This document shows positions 26,032-34,679 of a DNA stretch of 64,000 nt, piece by piece; the first letter of the stretch is position 1; every line of letters starts with the position of its first letter. Under the pieces are notes generated by a model. The model had not been told where the DNA came from. It worked only from the letters and a program-made list of their open reading frames with translations, and did no database searches. Source of the stretch: JBFYTX01 sp963739515. GTDB taxonomy: Bacteria; Chloroflexota; Dehalococcoidia; Dehalococcoidales; RBG-16-60-22. Made by a program: the position numbers and the translations under genes. Where the stretch lies: positions 124,001-188,000 of the forward strand of contig CAVUAO010000003.1 of assembly GCA_963739515.1 (NCBI GenBank), given 5' to 3'.

Positions 26032-28359
26032 ATGCGCAAGAGAAGTTGGACAGAATCTTTAGCCCGGGCCTGCGCCCGGCGGCCCTGGGTCACGGTGGGC
26101 ACCTGGATTGCCGCGATGGTGCTGGCCGTTTTTTGTATCAGCCATTTCCTGAGCGGGGCACTCGTTACGAATACCAAGCCCACCAATAATCCCGAATCAA
26201 ACCAGGCCCTCACGCTGATGAACGAACGCCTGGGGATAACCGAATCTAAGAACCTGGATGAAATGCTCATCGTAAAGTCGAGCACACTGACGGTTGACGA
26301 CCCCGCTTTCCGCAGCGAGGTCGAGCAAATTTATAACGACCTGACGGCGCTGGGGCAGGATGTTTTCCTGGGCGGCGCCACCTATTATATGACTCAAGAT
26401 CCATCGATGGTCTCCGCCGACCGGCATAGCACGTTCATCTCCTTCACCATGCCTCCGGATGGAGACAAAAAGATGGACCAGGTTTATGCCGTCGGTGATA
26501 AATATGCCGCCGGTGGTACTTTCGAGGTCTTTCACACCGGCAGTGCTTCCTTCGCCGCCGATTCGATGAAACTGGGAGAAAAACAGGCCCAGAACGGTGA
26601 GACCATCGGTATCGGGGCGGCACTGGTCATTCTGGCCATCGTCTTCGGAGCGTTAGCAGCCGCCTTCCTGCCGATTACCCTCGGGGCGGTGGCCATTGTC
26701 GTCGCCCTCGGTCTTACCGCCCTGGTGGGACAAGCGATGGACCTGGTTTTCACCGTCACCAACATGATTACAATGATGGGACTGGCGGTAGGCATCGACT
26801 ACTCCCTGTTCATTCTGACCCGTTTCCGGGAGGAACGGGGACGCGGCCTCAGTAAAATGGATGCCATCGGCACAGCCGGCGCGACAGCCAGTCGGGCGGT
26901 TTTCTTCAGCGGTATGACCGTAGTGCTGGCCCTCACCGGTCTGGTGCTTTTCCCGCTAACCATATTCGTTTCGATGGGTATCGGCTCTATCCTGGTAGTC
27001 GTAGCGGCAATCATCGCTTCGCTGACCCTGCTTCCGGCGATAATAAGCTTGCTGGGAGACAAGGTAAACGCCCTCCGCATTCCCTTTATCCAGCGTAAGC
27101 AGGCGGTCCAAACCTACGAAAACGCCACCGGCTTCTGGGCACGCATGACACGGGTCGTGACGCGGGTACCGGTGGCGAGCATCATACTGGTCGTGGCGAT
27201 ACTGGCTTCGGCCACCTTCCCGTTCTTCGATAAACACACCGGCATGTCCGGGATAAGCGGCCTGCCCGATAGCCTGAGATCCAAGCAGGGATACCTGCTG
27301 CTGCAAAAGGATTTCCATATCGGTCTGGACACGCCGGCGGTAGTGGTAATCGATGGAGATATAAACTCGGCAGAGACCCAGGAAGGTATTGCCCGCCTTC
27401 AGTCGTCCATCGGCACCGACGCCGCCTTTGCTGCCTTTAATGTCGTATCACATCCGGACAAGAACCTGGCGGTTGTTTATATCGGCCTTACCGGCGACTC
27501 GATGAGCACGCCGATTATGAATGCTGTGAGCCGACTTCGTTCTGACTATATTCCGCAAGCATTCAATGACAGTAACGCGAGGGTGCTGGTTACCGGCCAG
27601 TCCGCCGGCATACTGGACTTCAACGAAACCACGAACCATTATACGCCGATTATCTTCGTCTTCGTGCTGGCGCTGAGCTTTGTAATACTGACGCTCGCTT
27701 TCCGCTCCATCGTCATCTCCACCACCGCCATCATCATGAACCTGCTCTCCGTGGGGGCCGTCTACGGTCTCCTGGTACTGGTCTTCCAGAAGGGAATCGG
27801 CGCCAGCCTGTTCGGGTTCCAGCAGGTCGACATTATCGAAACTTGGCTGCCCCTGTTCCTTTTCACTATACTTTTCGGGCTCTCCATGGACTATCACGTC
27901 TTCCTGCTGAGCCGCATCCGCGAGCGCTACAAGCAGACGGGGGACAACTCCGAGGCGGTATCCTTCGGCCTGCGCTCAACGGGCCGGCTGATAACCGGCG
28001 CCGCCCTGATAATGGTCGCGGTCTTCGGAGGGTTCGCCGTCGGCGACATGGTCATGATGCAGCAGATGGGTTTCGGTCTGGCCGCCGCCGTATTCCTGGA
28101 TGCGACCCTGGTGCGCTGCGTCCTTGTCCCGGCGACGATGAAGATGCTGGGTAAATATAACTGGTACCTGCCAAAATGGCTGGAATGGATACCGAATGTC
28201 AGCCTGGGTGAACAACCCGAAGCGACCAACGTTCCGAGAACGCCGGTAACCACGGGTCGATTAATCCCCGCCGGCGGGGTGATCGCCAGCCCGGTGCCGG
28301 TCACCGTCGATGAGGATGAAATCGCGGTAACGGGTGAACCCGGCGCGGGGGCAAACTAA
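26032..28359 (+). CDS. MMPL family (RND superfamily) transporter
   Basis: The 775-residue product is two homologous halves, each with a single helix, an extracytoplasmic loop and a bundle of five helices: 12 TM in all. Typical segments are TMMGLAVGIDYSLFILTRFREE in the first half (read in two pieces around residues 243-264) and LFGLSMDYHVFLLSRIRE in the second, with the proton-relay Asp/Tyr pairs DY. The C-terminal 60 residues are Pro/Val/Glu-rich and cytoplasmic. It exports lipids or hydrophobic drugs using the proton gradient; the cargo is unknown. GAGGAGG precedes the ATG. Confidence 0.92.
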   Translation: MRKRSWTESLARACARRPWVTVGTWIAAMVLAVFCISHFLSGALVTNTKPTNNPESNQALTLMNERLGITESKNLDEMLIVKSSTLTVDDPAFRSEVEQIYNDLTALGQDVFLGGATYYMTQDPSMVSADRHSTFISFTMPPDGDKKMDQVYAVGDKYAAGGTFEVFHTGSASFAADSMKLGEKQAQNGETIGIGAALVILAIVFGALAAAFLPITLGAVAIVVALGLTALVGQAMDLVFTVTNMITMMGLAVGIDYSLFILTRFREERGRGLSKMDAIGTAGATASRAVFFSGMTVVLALTGLVLFPLTIFVSMGIGSILVVVAAIIASLTLLPAIISLLGDKVNALRIPFIQRKQAVQTYENATGFWARMTRVVTRVPVASIILVVAILASATFPFFDKHTGMSGISGLPDSLRSKQGYLLLQKDFHIGLDTPAVVVIDGDINSAETQEGIARLQSSIGTDAAFAAFNVVSHPDKNLAVVYIGLTGDSMSTPIMNAVSRLRSDYIPQAFNDSNARVLVTGQSAGILDFNETTNHYTPIIFVFVLALSFVILTLAFRSIVISTTAIIMNLLSVGAVYGLLVLVFQKGIGASLFGFQQVDIIETWLPLFLFTILFGLSMDYHVFLLSRIRERYKQTGDNSEAVSFGLRSTGRLITGAALIMVAVFGGFAVGDMVMMQQMGFGLAAAVFLDATLVRCVLVPATMKMLGKYNWYLPKWLEWIPNVSLGEQPEATNVPRTPVTTGRLIPAGGVIASPVPVTVDEDEIAVTGEPGAGAN

Positions 28360-28372
28360 TTGGTGAAATAGA

Positions 28373-28411
28373 GTCCAGGCCGACTTTGGAGAGGTCGGCC
28401 CGGACTTCTTT
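28373..28411 (+). terminator. Terminator after the MMPL gene
   Basis: A 12-bp stem with one mismatch pairs 28373-28384 with 28394-28405, followed by TTCTTTG. Confidence 0.8.
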
Positions 28412-28412
28412 G

Positions 28413-28439
28413 TTGACAATCAATAGTTAGTGTTAGAAT
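28413..28439 (+). promoter_or_regulatory. Promoter of the GIN-domain gene
   Basis: TTGACA (28413-28418), a short 15-nt spacer, TAGAAT (28434-28439) with an extended-10 TG at 28431-28432. Confidence 0.6.
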
Positions 28440-28465
28440 GATTGACATTCAGATTGAGGCGGAAA

Positions 28466-29152
28466 ATGAACAACCAGCGGTTTGATATCAGTGATTTTAC
28501 CCGGGTAATCGTAGAGAGCGCCCTCTCCGTCGATATCGAGAGGTCCGATGCCTACAGCGTGACCGCCGATTCGGACGATTTCAGCTACATCAGAGCGGAA
28601 AAAACGGGCGATACCCTGAAAATCCGGCGGAGGGGCATTGACCTGAGATCCATTTTCCGCGCCAGGCCTAACGTCAGGGTCACCATGCCCCAGCTCGACG
28701 AACTTGCCCTGTCCGGGGCCAGCCAGGTCAGAACCCGCGGATTTCACTCCGACCATGAACTGCTGGTGAAGTTGAACGGGGCGAGCCACCTCGAAATCAG
28801 CTCGATATCTTCCGGCAATATGAAATTTGAAGTTTCCGGGGCCAGCAATATCGCCGGGGACATCAACGTGAACGGAGACACATGGTTTAAAATCAATGGC
28901 GCCAGCAGGGTGGAACTCGCCGGTTACGGAACCAGCGCCACGTTAGAACTCTCCGGCGCCAGCCAGGCTCGACTGGCCGTATTTTCCCTTAATAATGCAA
29001 AAACCAGCATCTCCGGAGCCAGCAACGCCCAGCTCAAAGTGAACGCTCAACTGGATATCAGCTTAAGCGGCGCTTCCAGGCTGGAATATACCGGGAACCC
29101 GGCCCTCGGCAATGTGGCCGTTAGCGGGGCCTCAACGTTGAAACACAGGTAA
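28466..29152 (+). CDS. GIN-domain (DUF2807) beta-solenoid protein with GAS repeats
   Basis: The 228-residue product has the putative auto-transporter adhesin head GIN fold. From about residue 85 it shows eight copies of a hydrophobic-x-GAS motif (LSGASQ, LNGASH, VSGASN, INGASR, LSGASQ, ISGASN, LSGASR, VSGAST) spaced roughly 18-22 residues, one per solenoid turn. No signal peptide is visible from the ATG at 28466, so it is probably cytoplasmic or at the inner membrane face. The in-frame TTG at 28444 region lacks a binding site. The function of the family is unknown. Confidence 0.8.
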   Translation: MNNQRFDISDFTRVIVESALSVDIERSDAYSVTADSDDFSYIRAEKTGDTLKIRRRGIDLRSIFRARPNVRVTMPQLDELALSGASQVRTRGFHSDHELLVKLNGASHLEISSISSGNMKFEVSGASNIAGDINVNGDTWFKINGASRVELAGYGTSATLELSGASQARLAVFSLNNAKTSISGASNAQLKVNAQLDISLSGASRLEYTGNPALGNVAVSGASTLKHR

Positions 29153-29199
29153 CCATCGCCCAAATCAGCCAGGAGATAAAAGTCCGTCATCTTGACAAT

Positions 29200-29228
29200 T
29201 TGCATATTTCATTTATTTATTGTATAAT
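29200..29228 (+). promoter_or_regulatory. Promoter of the zinc-ribbon gene
   Basis: TTGCAT (29200-29205), 17 nt, TATAAT (29223-29228). A second TTGACA at 29192 is too far upstream (25 nt). The predicted leader is about 108 nt. Confidence 0.65.
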
Positions 29229-29293
29229 TAATATATAGTTCCAGTTTAGGTTAATACAAGCTTTTTAAATTCCCCTCAAGGTTTCTATCAAGT

Positions 29294-29345
29294 ATTGGAT
29301 GACCCGAGCTCTAACTAAATATTTAAGAGAGGAGGGCATCCAATG
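29294..29345 (+). other. Leader hairpin that closes over the zinc-ribbon start codon
   Basis: ATTGGATG at 29294-29301 is perfectly complementary to CATCCAAT at 29337-29344, which includes the first two bases of the ATG at 29343. The Shine-Dalgarno GAGGAGG lies in the loop next to the stem. Pairing would hide the start, so translation may depend on temperature, a ligand or a protein. Confidence 0.5.
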
Positions 29346-29687
29346 AGTTTTCAGGATAAAACCCTCACGTGTTCCGATTGCACTAAATCCTTTACCTTTA
29401 GCGCTGGGGAACAGGAGCAATTCCAGACGAGAGGCTATACCAACGAGCCCAAACGCTGCCCCGAGTGCCGTCAGGCAAGGAAAGCGGAGCGCGGAAATAG
29501 CGGCAACGGCTATGGAAACGGCAGCAACAGCTACGGAAACGGCGGCTACCAATCTTCATCCCCACGCCAGATGTTCCCCGCGGTTTGCGCTGACTGCGGC
29601 AAGGAAACTACAGTCCCGTTCGAGCCCCGTCAGGGCCGACCGGTCTACTGCAGCGACTGCTACCGCAAAGTAAGAGTCAGCCGGTAA
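29343..29687 (+). CDS. Double zinc-ribbon protein
   Basis: The 114-residue product has two zinc-binding modules, CSDC...CPEC (about residues 10-42) and CADC...CSDC (about 83-108), joined by a low-complexity Gly/Asn/Ser/Tyr linker (about 50-75). This is a zf-trcl plus CxxC-x-CxxC arrangement seen in small proteins of several environmental phyla. It could bind RNA or DNA, or serve as a zinc store; nothing specific is shown. It has its own promoter, a leader hairpin and a terminator, so it is a single-gene unit. Confidence 0.85.
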   Translation: MSFQDKTLTCSDCTKSFTFSAGEQEQFQTRGYTNEPKRCPECRQARKAERGNSGNGYGNGSNSYGNGGYQSSSPRQMFPAVCADCGKETTVPFEPRQGRPVYCSDCYRKVRVSR

Positions 29688-29708
29688 CTTCGACTGATTG
29701 TGCGAAAA

Positions 29709-29746
29709 GATGTGGGCTGGGGACAACCTCAGCCCATGTCTATCTT
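29709..29746 (+). terminator. Terminator-like hairpin after the zinc-ribbon gene
   Basis: GATGTGGGCTGGGG at 29709-29722 pairs with 29727-29740, allowing G-T pairs and one mismatch, followed by TATCTT. Confidence 0.6.
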
Positions 29747-29780
29747 AAATCGGTCAGCCTTCGCCGGAAAGGAACCCTAC

Positions 29781-30164
29781 ATGATAGAAAAAAGACCAAT
29801 GAAAAAAATGGAGTTCGCCGAACAGGACGAGAGCTTCGTTAAGCAGCTTGCCAAAGACATCGGCTGTCATTACTCCAAAGCCAACGACCGCACTTATAGC
29901 CTCAATAAATTCAGCTCCGATGTTCATGGTGAAATGGGTGTTTTCGCCTGGGTTCACAAAGAGGAGAACGACTATTTCTGGGTAGCCACGAGGAAAATCT
30001 GGATAGAGCAGGCCAGGGCCAAGGCTGACGCCGGTAAAAAGGCATTAAAAATAGGATGTCTTCCCAGGGATATCCAGCGCGGAGAAGACAGCGTAAGCTT
30101 TGACACCAGAGATAGCTACCAGAAGACGGTAAGTTCGCTGAGCCTGATTAACAAAATGCGCTAG
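29781..30164 (+). CDS. Hypothetical soluble protein, 127 aa
   Basis: I do not recognise this family. The product is charged, without TM helix or signal peptide, and contains WVHKEENDYFWVATRK in the middle and a Ser-rich tail. I use the ATG at 29781 (AAAGGA upstream) because the longer frame from 29700 overlaps the terminator hairpin. It looks like a small alpha/beta protein. Confidence 0.65.
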   Translation: MIEKRPMKKMEFAEQDESFVKQLAKDIGCHYSKANDRTYSLNKFSSDVHGEMGVFAWVHKEENDYFWVATRKIWIEQARAKADAGKKALKIGCLPRDIQRGEDSVSFDTRDSYQKTVSSLSLINKMR

Positions 30165-30251
30165 GCGGAAAACAAATCCATAGGTTAGTGTTTTACCCAC
30201 TGAAAGTCATCCCAATGCTCTCGGGATACCCCCCATCATCATGCCCTATTG

Positions 30252-30782
30252 TTATGGCCACAAGCCGATGTGCACGTATGAGGCGCCGAAGTGCCCTGCC
30301 ACTGCAATAGCAAACAGCCACCAGTACAGGGAATGAAACCTGTAAAAATTCTTATACGAGTTCATCGCCAGGGAATTCTTCCCGGTAAAAAATCCCAGTA
30401 AACCGGCAAAACTCCGGCAGGATACCATCACCAATATGAAAGACACCAGGGAGAAGACGCCAAACCCCAGGATTATCCAGTGAATTAATGCGTCCGGGTC
30501 GCCCGGGGTTGGCAGTGCCACATGGGTCACGCCGGTCGTCAGATGCAAAAAAATGGCCACCACAAAGAGCCACCAGTAGTAGGCATGGTACTTATAGAAC
30601 GATTGAAAGGCTTTCGTGTTCATGGGGTTGGGCAAGTGCAGGAATTTAAACAGCCCCAACCAGCTCCGGCAGGATACAATAATCACGATTACCGAAGCCA
30701 GCGTAAAAAACCCGAGTGCGACGGCTAATCTTTCTCCGTATAAAGCGGCAGTGCTGGAAATAGCCTGATATACCACGTCCAA
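30252..30782 (-). CDS. Internally duplicated His-rich membrane protein, candidate b-haem carrier
   Basis: The 176-residue product has about four to five TM helices in two homologous halves. Each half has SCRS--GL, then a FY-(Y/F)H helix with H-x13-H-x6-H: YKYH...FLHLTTGVTH in the first and YRFH...AGHFGASYVH in the second. H-x13-H in one helix is the spacing of the two axial haem ligands in cytochrome b-type proteins, and these are the only histidine clusters. It is divergent from the cbb3-type oxidase gene 90 nt away. A role as quinol- or haem-carrying partner is inferred. The start is TTG at 30782 with no clear binding site and may be wrong. Confidence 0.7.
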   Translation of the reverse strand: MDVVYQAISSTAALYGERLAVALGFFTLASVIVIIVSCRSWLGLFKFLHLPNPMNTKAFQSFYKYHAYYWWLFVVAIFLHLTTGVTHVALPTPGDPDALIHWIILGFGVFSLVSFILVMVSCRSFAGLLGFFTGKNSLAMNSYKNFYRFHSLYWWLFAIAVAGHFGASYVHIGLWP

Positions 30783-30822
30783 ATTATCACCGTTCTGGGT
30801 TTTTCTGTCAATTCCGATACAT

Positions 30823-30851
30823 TTGACAAAAATCTAACTTAAGTTTATGAT
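30823..30851 (+). promoter_or_regulatory. Promoter of the oxidase operon
   Basis: TTGACA (30823-30828), exactly 17 nt, TATGAT (30846-30851). The ATG at 30873 follows with GGAG 6 nt upstream. Confidence 0.8.
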
Positions 30852-30872
30852 AAGAAAAATCCGGAGAACTTG

Positions 30873-33683
30873 ATGGCCGATAATCGTTCGGGTTTGCCCT
30901 CGACTCCATCTGAATTACAATCGTTCCCGGCAGAAAACGATTATCGTTCCGGCGACCGTGCCGCCCGGCTGTGGTTCCTCTTTTCCGTCATCTGGTTCCC
31001 GATTTTTGCTTCATTCGGTTTTATCCTAGCCATCAAGTTTTTCAACCCGGATTTTATCGGCAATACCTCCTGGTTTACCTTCGGCGTCGTCCGGCCGGCC
31101 CACGTTAACGGGGTGTTATTCGGCTTTATCTCTTCCGGTCTCCTCGGCGCCATGTTCTGGATCGTACCGCGCTTATGTGCCGCGCCACTTTACCGTCCTC
31201 GTCTGGCGATGCTGGCGGCGGTGCTGTGGAACGGAGCTATCCTGGCCGGCATTATCTGGATATTACTCGGCGGCTCGCAGGGCCGTGAATACGCCGAGCT
31301 ACCCTGGGCGATAGACGTTGCCGTAATGGTAACGTTGTTATTGATGAGCTATATCGTCTTCGGCACGATCATAAAAAGACGCGAAAAGAAGCTCTATGTC
31401 TCCCTCTGGTATTACATGGGCACCCTCCTCTGGTTCCCCATCGTCTATTTCATCGGCAATGTCATGTGGAATCCTCCCGTGGGGGCCCTCAACGGCGTCC
31501 AGGACGCCATCTTTAACTGGTATTACGGGCATAACGTGCTGGGGCTCTGGTTCACGACTCTCGGCATCCCCGCCTGGTATTATTTCATTCCCAAGCTGAT
31601 TAACCGGCCCCTCTACAGCCACCTGCTTTCGCTCATCGCCTTTTTCACCATCGCGTTTTTCTATACGGGGGTAGGGTCTCATCACCTGCTCCAGGCACCC
31701 ATCCCGGAGTGGCTCAAGACGACCGCCGTCATCATGAGTATGCTCATGATTGTGCCGGTAATTACCTTCGCCACCAATATTTTACTGACGCTACGGGGTT
31801 CCTGGGGCAAAGTCAAGGACAGCGTCCCGCTATTGTTCATCGTAGCCGGAGCCTTGTTATATACACTGGCTTCCATCCAGGGCAGCTTTCAGGCGCTGCG
31901 GGATACCAACATGTTCACCCACTTTTCGCAGTGGCCGGTCGGGCACGCCCATCTGGCTTTGCTCGGCGGCTTCGGATTTCTCGCGGTCGGGGCGGCCTAT
32001 TATCTCGTCCCCCGTATCCTTAAACTCCAGGTATTCAGCGCCAGCCTGGCGCGGCTCAGTTTCTGGGTGGCATTCATCGGGTTCTGTTTCTTTTTCCTGG
32101 CCATGACCATCGCCGGGCTCGTCCAGAACTCCAACTGGTGGGTGCATATCAACGTGGTGGAGACACTGGTCACGCTCAGAGTCCACTTCATTTTCCGGGC
32201 GATGGCCGGCGGCGTCGTGGTCCTGGCGGCGTTCATTTTCGCTTACAACATCATCATGACCTTTATTCGCTCGAGGCGTCCTCATGAGGAGCCGGAGCAC
32301 GCGCCCGCCATCGCCCGGACCAACCAGCCACCATCCGAGTTTATGCGGCGCAGTCAGGAAACGCTGAGCATGCCGATTATCGCCATCGGCGGACTGGTGG
32401 TATTCATTATCATGAGCTTCATGGTCGTAGCGATGCCTTACATGTTCGGCCCCAACGAGCCTTCCGCCCTCGCCCACGTGCTTTCTGCCGAGGAAAAACT
32501 CGGGGAGAGCGTGTATAAAGCCAACGGATGTTTCTACTGTCACAACCAGTTCGTCCGTCCGCAGGACTGGGCGATGGGCGTCACCTCGGAGAACGGCGAT
32601 TTTTATTATTCCATTCCGAATTTCCTGGGCACGGAACGCACCGGCCCGAGCCTGAGCCAGATCGGCGGTAAACGCCCCACCGAATGGCATATCATGCACC
32701 ACGAAAACCCGCGGAGCGTTTCACCCAGTTCTATCATGCCGGACTTCGGGTTCCTCTCCGATACAGAACTTAACGGCCTGGCGACCTACCTGCAAAACCT
32801 GGGCACGGAAGACCTGAATCCCAACGGTTTTCAGCCTCCCGTCCCCGCCGAGTATCAGAACCAGAACGACCCCTATCTGCCGATGATGCAGCAGGTTATG
32901 CAGTACTACGATTCGGATAACCAGACCTTCTCCGGCAGCGATGCGCTGGCGGCGCAATGGGCGGATATTTTCGACGAGGGCAAAACGCTCTTTATCGAGA
33001 AATGCCTGTCCTGCCACGGGTGCTCGGGCATTGGCCAGGGGCCTTACGCCCGCCAGGTGGTCACGCGCCCGGCTAACCTCCACGAGCGACTTATTAACTA
33101 CCCCGACCCCAAGGACACTTTCCAGCACTGGCGTGTCAGCGCCGGTGTACCCGGCACCGCCATGCCGCCCTGGGGTTTATCTCTGGACGATGCGACCCGG
33201 TGGAAAATCATCACCTACGAGATGAGTTTCGCCGAAGGCGCTCTGCGGAGCATCGACGGAGGAGTCTCGGACGACGAGGGCGATAATCTCAACGATACAA
33301 CCCACATCACGCCACCCATCGCCGGCACGGCTGATGATTACCAGATGGGCCAGCAGTTATATGTACTTTACTGCGCCCAGTGCCACGGCACCGATGGTCA
33401 CGGCGACGGCCCGGCGTCGGCAACTGCCGGCGGTTATATCACCCCGGAACCAGCCAACTTCGAGGAATCCGGCGGCGATTTTACCAACTATGGCCGATGG
33501 GTCTGGAAGGTGCGGGAGGGCGTCGAAACGACCAATATGCCCCCCTGGAAATTTGTCCTGAACGATGACGAAATTTTCAAGGTTATATTTTACATTCAAT
33601 CTTTCTCAAACCCTGACGACTACAACTCCAAGTGGGCGCCGTTATATACCGCCGATTTCGCTAGAAACCTTAAGCAGGATTAG
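30873..33683 (+). CDS. ccoNO: cbb3-type cytochrome c oxidase, CcoN-CcoO-CcoP-like fusion
   Basis: The 936-residue product combines what are normally three proteins. Residues 1-480: CcoN with about 12 helices and haem/CuB histidines in RPAHVNG, YGHNVLGLW, GSHHLL, VGHAHLALLG and LRVHFIFRAMAGG. Residues about 500-670: a CcoO-type domain with TM helix, CFYCHNQFVRPQDW (haem near 551). Residues about 690-930: two further cytochrome c domains, CLSCHG near 710 and CAQCHG near 833, resembling the dihaem part of CcoP but without its own TM anchor. It should reduce oxygen at high affinity using a c-type donor or quinol-derived electrons. Fused NO forms are known; the extra dihaem tail is less usual. Confidence 0.88.
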   Translation: MADNRSGLPSTPSELQSFPAENDYRSGDRAARLWFLFSVIWFPIFASFGFILAIKFFNPDFIGNTSWFTFGVVRPAHVNGVLFGFISSGLLGAMFWIVPRLCAAPLYRPRLAMLAAVLWNGAILAGIIWILLGGSQGREYAELPWAIDVAVMVTLLLMSYIVFGTIIKRREKKLYVSLWYYMGTLLWFPIVYFIGNVMWNPPVGALNGVQDAIFNWYYGHNVLGLWFTTLGIPAWYYFIPKLINRPLYSHLLSLIAFFTIAFFYTGVGSHHLLQAPIPEWLKTTAVIMSMLMIVPVITFATNILLTLRGSWGKVKDSVPLLFIVAGALLYTLASIQGSFQALRDTNMFTHFSQWPVGHAHLALLGGFGFLAVGAAYYLVPRILKLQVFSASLARLSFWVAFIGFCFFFLAMTIAGLVQNSNWWVHINVVETLVTLRVHFIFRAMAGGVVVLAAFIFAYNIIMTFIRSRRPHEEPEHAPAIARTNQPPSEFMRRSQETLSMPIIAIGGLVVFIIMSFMVVAMPYMFGPNEPSALAHVLSAEEKLGESVYKANGCFYCHNQFVRPQDWAMGVTSENGDFYYSIPNFLGTERTGPSLSQIGGKRPTEWHIMHHENPRSVSPSSIMPDFGFLSDTELNGLATYLQNLGTEDLNPNGFQPPVPAEYQNQNDPYLPMMQQVMQYYDSDNQTFSGSDALAAQWADIFDEGKTLFIEKCLSCHGCSGIGQGPYARQVVTRPANLHERLINYPDPKDTFQHWRVSAGVPGTAMPPWGLSLDDATRWKIITYEMSFAEGALRSIDGGVSDDEGDNLNDTTHITPPIAGTADDYQMGQQLYVLYCAQCHGTDGHGDGPASATAGGYITPEPANFEESGGDFTNYGRWVWKVREGVETTNMPPWKFVLNDDEIFKVIFYIQSFSNPDDYNSKWAPLYTADFARNLKQD

Positions 33684-33684
33684 T

Positions 33685-33873
33685 ATGGACGAAGCCACAA
33701 TTGCATTAACGATAATGACCTTGCTGATACTGGGGATTTTCCTGGGCCTGCTAATCTGGGGCATCCGGTCACGCCAGTTCCACAATATCGAAGAACCTAA
33801 GTACCGCATATTTCACGACGGTGAAGATAACAGTACAGAAAAAAGGAAAGAAGACGCGGGGGAGAAACGGTGA
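33685..33873 (+). CDS. ccoS: cbb3 oxidase maturation protein CcoS
   Basis: The 62-residue product has one N-terminal TM helix followed by the family motif IRSRQFHNIEEPKYRIFHD, which matches the CcoS/FixS pattern (VRSGQFDDLE-P--RIL-DD). CcoS helps insert haem or copper into the oxidase. I start at ATG 33685, which begins 1 nt after the oxidase stop; the frame is open farther upstream only inside that gene. Confidence 0.85.
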   Translation: MDEATIALTIMTLLILGIFLGLLIWGIRSRQFHNIEEPKYRIFHDGEDNSTEKRKEDAGEKR

Positions 33874-34124
33874 TGAACAGTGCTTATCTCGTCATCGCGG
33901 TGGCGGTCAGCTTTGTGATACTAATGTGGCTGATACTCAGGAGCGGCCGCGGATATTCGGTGCACGACACCGAAGCGCACGCCATCAATTTCGCCAATAA
34001 CATCAAGGAAGGCCACGGCGGCATGACGCTGTTTCTCTGGCTTAGTTTCCTGTCCATCATCGTCTGGGTCATTGTGTACCTGGTGCAGCACGGCAGCGAG
34101 TTCTCGGTTATTTTCTCCAGATGA
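33873..34124 (+). CDS. Small two-helix membrane protein of the oxidase operon
   Basis: The 83-residue product has TM helices at about residues 4-22 and 51-71 with a charged loop (VHDTEAHAINFANNIKEG). The ATG shares a base with the ccoS stop (TGATG), with GGGGGAG upstream. Position suggests an oxidase subunit or assembly factor (CcoQ/CcoH-like). I do not recognise the family, and the His residues in the loop could be functional. Confidence 0.7.
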   Translation: MNSAYLVIAVAVSFVILMWLILRSGRGYSVHDTEAHAINFANNIKEGHGGMTLFLWLSFLSIIVWVIVYLVQHGSEFSVIFSR

Positions 34125-34132
34125 GGGGCAAT

Positions 34133-34624
34133 CTACCGTTTCTTTAGCGCTTCCAGGGCATTCCTGGCGGCGCGCAATACCTCGATAGCAGGCGCCGAAG
34201 GGTCCACTGCCACCATGACCGGCCGCAAAATACCGTCCAAGTCGCCCCGCTTCATATCATGGAACACGTGGTGTGCCCCCTGGCGCAGCCAAAGTGATTT
34301 ATCACCGTGGTCGGCCAGGGCTTCCAAGAGCGGCACGACGGAACCGCGCCCGATATTTATCAGGGCTTCCGCCGCCAGCCAGTGCACATCGAACTCTTTA
34401 TCTTCCAGGGCTTTGACGAGAGCTCTGGCCGCGGCCGCGTCCCCGATTTGCCCCAGGGCTTTGGCCGCTTCCCAGCGCACCCAGACCTTTTTATTGGACA
34501 GCTCTTTTACCAGAGGCGCCACCGCGTTGCTCCCCATCGCCACCATCGTCCGCCGCGCCTGCTGGCACTTGATGACGTCGTCACACGTAAAATCGGCTAA
34601 CAGTTCTTCGATTTTCTTTTCCAT
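34133..34624 (-). CDS. HEAT-repeat protein
   Basis: The 163-residue product is built of about four HEAT/PBS-lyase-like repeats, for example VWVRWEAAKALGQIG and FDVHWLAAEALINIG. It should be a protein-binding scaffold. It converges on the oxidase operon with a 8-nt gap. A TATAAT on the minus strand (34638-34633) lies 8 nt before the ATG and there is no Shine-Dalgarno sequence, so the mRNA may be leaderless. Confidence 0.85.
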   Translation of the reverse strand: MEKKIEELLADFTCDDVIKCQQARRTMVAMGSNAVAPLVKELSNKKVWVRWEAAKALGQIGDAAAARALVKALEDKEFDVHWLAAEALINIGRGSVVPLLEALADHGDKSLWLRQGAHHVFHDMKRGDLDGILRPVMVAVDPSAPAIEVLRAARNALEALKKR

Positions 34625-34679
34625 AATGCGTTATTATAGGTTATACCCCACGGCAAATTCAATTTAACTGCGCGTCGGG

